From a bacterium (lineage in GTDB: Bacteria; Cyanobacteriota; Vampirovibrionia; Gastranaerophilales; Gastranaerophilaceae), in the NCBI GenBank assembly GCA_017942035.1, contig JAGAVG010000057.1, forward strand, positions 1 through 64,000: a DNA stretch of 64,000 nucleotides. Reading direction: 5' to 3'. Shown in pieces: positions 60,362 to 64,000 of the stretch (position 1 is the stretch's first letter; each line of letters opens with the position of its first letter). Both the position numbers and the translations under genes were made by a program. The notes under the pieces are model-generated. The model was not told the DNA's origin. It did no database searches and saw nothing but the letters and a program-made list of their open reading frames with translations.

Positions 60362-60403
60362 AAGATTTTGCAATCTGTTCTAGCCTTAACTGCAAAATCA
60401 TAC
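60362..60403 (-). terminator. Attenuator in the rplJ leader
   Basis: Read leftward: GATTTTGCA, an 18-base loop, TGCAAAATC, then five T. It lies 63 bases before the rplJ start, so it would stop transcription unless an alternative fold forms. Confidence 0.7.
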
Positions 60404-60440
60404 ACGAGTCTTTATAAATAACTATCTATATTTCGTCTTG

Positions 60441-60498
60441 TATAACCTCGATTAGCCTTACATTTAATGCCTTGCGACAACTAATTGTCTGCAGTTAC
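60441..60498 (-). promoter_or_regulatory. Candidate ribosomal protein L10 leader
   Basis: Read leftward: ATTAG...GCTAATCGAGG, a stem whose 3' side is followed by CGAGG, like the kink-turn strand of the L10 leader family (RF00557). With the attenuator downstream this suggests autoregulation of rplJL by L10(L12)4. Confidence 0.5.
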
Positions 60499-60504
60499 AA
60501 ATAT

Positions 60505-60533
60505 ACTTTAGCAAAAAAGTAAAAAAAATACAA
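60505..60533 (-). promoter_or_regulatory. Promoter of rplJ-rplL
   Basis: On the reverse strand TTGTAT (60533-60528), 17-base spacer, TAAAGT (60510-60505). Confidence 0.6.
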
Positions 60534-60541
60534 GTTCCCTC

Positions 60542-61474
60542 TTAAAATTTCTTTACCAATCGCCAAATGCAAACATCGTCTTTGGCACTGCGTAATTTAT
60601 ACTCACCTTTTTTAGAGAGTTCGTAAGTTTGTTTTGTAAACATATTATACCTTATATTAAAATTAGAACTTACTAAAATTTCATTTGGAACTTGTAAATC
60701 TATTAAATTTTGAATTAACGGATAAATATCTTTTACTGATTGTTCTTCTTTTTCATAAAGTTCTATTCCTATGTAATATGTTAATAGCCAGCGTTGTTTT
60801 TTATATTTTGTTTGCAGCAATGACAGGTTTACTGTTAATGTGTCAAGAATTTTTTCAATATTAATAAATTTATTGTTTAATATAAGCATTTTATTATCGG
60901 TTTTGGCCATTTTACAATCAGGAACATTCAGCATGGCATCGTGTAAAAACTTAAAAACTTCATTTGTTTTTTCTTCTATACCATCAAGATTTTCCTTATG
61001 CCAGATATTTGAAAACGTATGATTTTTTAATTTTAATTCAACTAAAATTGCAATATTATCAAGTTTTGAAATCTTTTTTTCAAGTTCTTTATGAAGTTGT
61101 TTATTAAACTCGTCTTCTCTTGCCTTTTTTGCTAAACTTTCCTCATATTCCAGTTCTTCAATAAAATACATACAGACTTCTTTTAATTTGAACAGTAAAT
61201 ATATAGTAATTACCATAAGTAAATCAAAGAACAACAAGGTTCCGTCAAAAAACTCATCACCTACAACGATTTCTTGATGATAAAATATACGTACAAAATG
61301 TGAAATACTATCCATAAAAGGAATTAACGGCGAAAGAAAATTTATCCCTGCCAAATCCAAGAGCCAAAATAATGCAACGACAAACACTAACCCTGACAAA
61401 CAAACCTGAGTAAATCGGATTATGTGAATAAAAATTTTTACTATTTTTTTCAATAAAGTATACACTTGAACCAT
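60542..61474 (-). CDS. Hypothetical membrane protein
   Basis: 310 aa. Two membrane segments near the N-terminus (VCLSGLVFVVALFWLLDLAG and LLFFDLLMVITIYLLFKL), then a long charged coiled coil (ELEYEESLAKKAREDEFNKQ and on to about residue 155), and a C-terminal helical domain ending in a small winged-helix-like stretch (YELSKKGEYKLRSAKDDVCI). No family recognised. Follows panC with 2 bp between them, so it is probably cotranscribed with panB-panC. Confidence 0.65.
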   Translation of the reverse strand: MVQVYTLLKKIVKIFIHIIRFTQVCLSGLVFVVALFWLLDLAGINFLSPLIPFMDSISHFVRIFYHQEIVVGDEFFDGTLLFFDLLMVITIYLLFKLKEVCMYFIEELEYEESLAKKAREDEFNKQLHKELEKKISKLDNIAILVELKLKNHTFSNIWHKENLDGIEEKTNEVFKFLHDAMLNVPDCKMAKTDNKMLILNNKFINIEKILDTLTVNLSLLQTKYKKQRWLLTYYIGIELYEKEEQSVKDIYPLIQNLIDLQVPNEILVSSNFNIRYNMFTKQTYELSKKGEYKLRSAKDDVCIWRLVKKF

Positions 61475-61476
61475 AT

Positions 61477-62334
61477 TTAACTTCCCAGCATTATATTATC
61501 AATTAAACGTACATTTTTAATTTTTAGAGCAATAAACACCCTTGAATTGTTATCAGCGACTGTTTTTTCATCCAGTGTGTCATTGTCTCTGATATCAAGA
61601 TATTCAAGATTATGATTTTCATTTAAAAACGTAAATGCAGTCTCTTTCAAAGCTTTCACATCGGTAATTCCTTTTTTATAGCAGTTTTTAATATTGAAAA
61701 GAATTTTACTCAGCACAAGCGCCTCTTTTTTATCTTCTTCTGACAAATATTTATTTCTGGAGCTCAACGCAAGGCCGGATTCTTCTCTTACAATCGGACA
61801 TCCTATAATCTCAATCGGAATATTCAAGTCTTTAACCATTTTCTTTATTATAATCAATTGCTGCGCGTCTTTTTCACCGAAAAATGCAAAATCAGGCTGT
61901 ACAATATTAAATAACTTATTTACAACTGTACAAACCCCATCGAAGTGGCCAACACGGGATTTCCCGCATAATTTATCAGTATAAAAATACGGCGGAATCA
62001 CATAGGTTAAAAAATCATTAGAAAGAATATGACCTTCCCCGTACATTTCTTTCGGTGATGGTGCAAAAACTAGATCCACACCTGCACTTTGGGCAAGTTC
62101 ACAATCAGCATCAAGAGTTCGCGGATATTTGTCCAAATCTTCGCCCGGACAGAATTGAATAGGATTTACAAAAACCGAAATAACTGTTCTGTCGCATTTT
62201 TCAACAGATTTTGCCATAAGACTTTTGTGTCCGGCATGCAATGCGCCCATGGTCGGGACTAATCCGACGCTTAAGCCTTGTTTTTTCCATTCTTTTACTA
62301 TTTCGCGAACTTCTTTTATTGTATGAACTAACAT
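61477..62334 (-). CDS. panC: Pantothenate synthetase
   Basis: 285 aa. Joins pantoate and beta-alanine with ATP in coenzyme A synthesis. GLVPTMGALHAGHKSLMAKS (HIGH-like motif), VISVFVNPIQFCPGEDLDKY, PDFAFFGEKDAQQLIIIKKM, GLALSSRNKYLS are all present. Lies 14 bp after panB; panD is not seen in the window. Confidence 0.97.
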   Translation of the reverse strand: MLVHTIKEVREIVKEWKKQGLSVGLVPTMGALHAGHKSLMAKSVEKCDRTVISVFVNPIQFCPGEDLDKYPRTLDADCELAQSAGVDLVFAPSPKEMYGEGHILSNDFLTYVIPPYFYTDKLCGKSRVGHFDGVCTVVNKLFNIVQPDFAFFGEKDAQQLIIIKKMVKDLNIPIEIIGCPIVREESGLALSSRNKYLSEEDKKEALVLSKILFNIKNCYKKGITDVKALKETAFTFLNENHNLEYLDIRDNDTLDEKTVADNNSRVFIALKIKNVRLIDNIMLGS

Positions 62335-62348
62335 TTTATCCCTCTATT

Positions 62349-63191
62349 CTATTTTCTGCAATATAACATTTTCTGACACTCTTCATCAACGTGAAAAACT
62401 TCACTGTCAGATGGAAACATTCCTGATTTTACATCTTCATCAAATCTTTTTGCGCAATCAATTATAAAATTCTTCATATCGCCATATTTTCTTGCAAATT
62501 TAGGAGTAAAATCCGAATATTTGCCCAAAACATCATCTGAAACGAGAACTTGTCCTGTACAATATTTTCCGGCTCCACAGGATATTGTCGGAACCCTGAG
62601 ATTTTCAGTTATATATTTTGCGCTTTCTTCCGGAACCATTTCTAATAAAATTGAAAACGCGCCGGCATCTTGCAGCTTTTGGGCATCATCTAAGATTTTC
62701 AATGTCGCGTCATAAGTTTTTCCCTGAATATTATATCCGCCTATCGTATTTAAAAATTGCGGAGTAAACCCGAGATGTGATACAACCGGAATTCCGCATT
62801 CCACACATCTTTTAACAACCTGAATTGTATGCTCATTACATCCTTCTATTTTAACGGCAGTAGCACCGTTTTTTATCATCAATGAAGTATTTTCAAGCGC
62901 AGTTTTAACATCCGTATGATAACTCATATAAGGCATATCAGTAATAACCATTGCCCTTGATACTCCTCTGGCAACAGCACGGGTAAATATCTGCATTTCT
63001 TCAACGCCAATCTGACGCGTATCATTATAACCCAGCGCAACCATAGCAAGGCTGTCACCGATTAGAATTACGTCAATTCCTGCCTCATCCAGATATTTTG
63101 CCGTTGAATAGTCATAAGCTGTTAAGACAGAGAATTTTTCATCTCTGTCTTTAAATTTTTGTATTGAATTTACTGAAACTTTTTTAATCAT
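62349..63191 (-). CDS. panB: 3-methyl-2-oxobutanoate hydroxymethyltransferase
   Basis: 280 aa from MIKKVSVNS (ATG 63191; AAGG 9 bases upstream); a TTG three codons earlier has a poorer site. First step of pantoate synthesis. VLTAYDYSTAKYLDEAGIDV, LIGDSLAMVALGYNDT, ITDMPYMSYH, AVKIEGCNEH, VVSHLGFTPQ, and LLEMVPEESAKYITENL mark the family. Cotranscribed with panC. Confidence 0.97.
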   Translation of the reverse strand: MIKKVSVNSIQKFKDRDEKFSVLTAYDYSTAKYLDEAGIDVILIGDSLAMVALGYNDTRQIGVEEMQIFTRAVARGVSRAMVITDMPYMSYHTDVKTALENTSLMIKNGATAVKIEGCNEHTIQVVKRCVECGIPVVSHLGFTPQFLNTIGGYNIQGKTYDATLKILDDAQKLQDAGAFSILLEMVPEESAKYITENLRVPTISCGAGKYCTGQVLVSDDVLGKYSDFTPKFARKYGDMKNFIIDCAKRFDEDVKSGMFPSDSEVFHVDEECQKMLYCRK

Positions 63192-63202
63192 TTTTATCAA
63201 CC

Positions 63203-64000
63203 TTATTGGCCAAAGATTCCATTTTTACCCATTTTCTGCGATCTTCTATACCAGTAATAAACCGCTCTGGCAACTCGATGGGAACTATGTCTCACAAGCC
63301 CTTCCCTGCTATCTTCAATAAGTTTTTTGGAGAAAATTTTAACATCCATTTTCTTTACGTTCTCAAAATCAAGCTTAACCGGATATGAATTTGCCAGTTG
63401 ATATTTGTCCGCAAGCTTTTCAGGCAAATAATCATTTACAAGAACTGCATCAATAATATTTTTGTAACCGGCATGCTTTATTAAAGCGTTCAAATGATCT
63501 GAAACTGAATAATTATCGGTTTCTCCCGGCTGGGTCATTATGTTGCATACGTAGATTTTCTTAGCTTTTGATTTGGCAATTTCTTCTGAAATCTCCGGAA
63601 TAAGAAGGTTCGGAGTGACACTTGTATAAAGGCTTCCCGGTCCAAGAATTATCAAATCTGCATTCTTAATTGCTGTAATAACCTCCGGAAGGGCTTTACA
63701 TTTTTTCGGATCAGTGAAAAGACGTTTAATTTTTCCATGAGCTTCAGGAATATTAGATTCGCCATGGATAACCCGTCCATCTTCAAGTTCTGCAACAAGC
63801 TTCATATCATCTAAAGTTGAAGGCAAAACTCTTCCTCTGATAGATAAAACATTTGAAGATTCCTGAACCGCACGCACCATGTTACCGGTAATAGAACATA
63901 ATGCTGTCAAGAATAAATTTCCAAAACTGTGGCCTTCAAGACCTTCACCTGATTTAAAACGATATTGAAATAATTTTGTTACCAAATCCTCGTCATCTGC
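63203..64000 (-). CDS. YvcK/CofD-family protein (gluconeogenesis factor), N-terminus beyond window
   Basis: The frame is open to the last base of the window, so the N-terminal part with the nucleotide-binding GGGTG loop is missing; the TTG at 63985 is internal. Visible are GNLFLTALCSITGNMVRAVQ, ILGPGSLYTSVTPNLLIPEI, YVCNIMTQPGETDNYSVSDH and ALIKHAGYKNIIDAVLVNDY, all typical of YvcK-like proteins, which bind UDP-sugars and affect cell-wall metabolism and carbon flow. Ends 11 bp before panB. Confidence 0.9.
   Translation of the reverse strand, partial: ADDEDLVTKLFQYRFKSGEGLEGHSFGNLFLTALCSITGNMVRAVQESSNVLSIRGRVLPSTLDDMKLVAELEDGRVIHGESNIPEAHGKIKRLFTDPKKCKALPEVITAIKNADLIILGPGSLYTSVTPNLLIPEISEEIAKSKAKKIYVCNIMTQPGETDNYSVSDHLNALIKHAGYKNIIDAVLVNDYLPEKLADKYQLANSYPVKLDFENVKKMDVKIFSKKLIEDSREGLVRHSSHRVARAVYYWYRRSQKMGKNGIFGQ

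Overview
The window is low-GC DNA read with the standard bacterial code, from a Gram-negative-type cell: it has a Skp/OmpH-like periplasmic chaperone, a GT9 heptosyltransferase, a TonB-like protein and flagellar export parts. A pseudopilin with the FTLAEVLITLGIIGVVAA start, a protein with an N-terminal VGFTG signature, a Clp-N-only protein, a DUF1292 protein and an FTG/LExxxFG style of secreted proteins point to gut Gastranaerophilales (Vampirovibrionia/Melainabacteria, non-photosynthetic Cyanobacteriota). This assignment is an inference from family resemblance, not a search.

The left third (1-22 kb) is accessory DNA. It opens with the end of a phage virion-morphogenesis gene. A five-gene leftward operon follows (HTH-like protein, SNF2/RapA-like helicase, type III Mod, small membrane protein, type III Res), controlled by a divergent XRE regulator. 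Next come a large protein with a C-terminal R-STS-QxE ADP-ribosyltransferase domain and small phage/plasmid-like ORFs. Between 14.4 and 15.8 kb lies the most unusual part: an XRE gene followed by two tandem copies of a structured RNA whose stems and loop-loop pairing covary, a terminator, then two stem-loops with an identical 21-nt loop but unrelated stems, directly before a HEPN (RX4H) protein. I read the last pair as a candidate RNA-antitoxin/HEPN-toxin module, related in concept to type III toxin-antitoxin and abiF systems. A rearrangement scar (cytidylyltransferase remnant joined to the end of an ABC ATPase) precedes a Shedu-like nuclease (DUF4263) and an ApeA-like HEPN protein. A Fic protein, dispersed palindromic repeats and a frameshifted pseudogene close the region.

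From 22 kb on the DNA is mostly core genome: skp-like, pgk, leuS, lgt and a TPR protein; then a rightward operon (ClpX-type zinc finger, HEAT-like protein, ruvX, DUF1292, Clp-N repeats, tilS, hpt). A leftward cpaE-cpaF-like pair, two secreted proteins and a flagellar trio (fliJ, fliK-like, hook/basal-body rod) follow. Then come a pseudopilin, the VGFTG protein, a GH38 alpha-mannosidase, an (alpha/alpha)-barrel-like secreted protein, a parvulin, a two-component pair, yidD, a heptosyltransferase and plsY.

At 50.9-55.3 kb a five-gene envelope operon (secreted protein, VWA, FHA-like/multi-TM, TonB-like, 47-aa membrane peptide) looks like an uncharacterised membrane complex. The right end carries prfA-ylxR-infB, rplJ-rplL with an L10-type leader and attenuator, a membrane protein, panC, panB and the partial end of a yvcK/cofD-family gene.

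Several genes (9731, 43194, 46492, 50972) have a -10 box only 6-9 bases before the ATG and no Shine-Dalgarno sequence, so leaderless transcripts are likely. No tRNA, rRNA or CRISPR array was seen.
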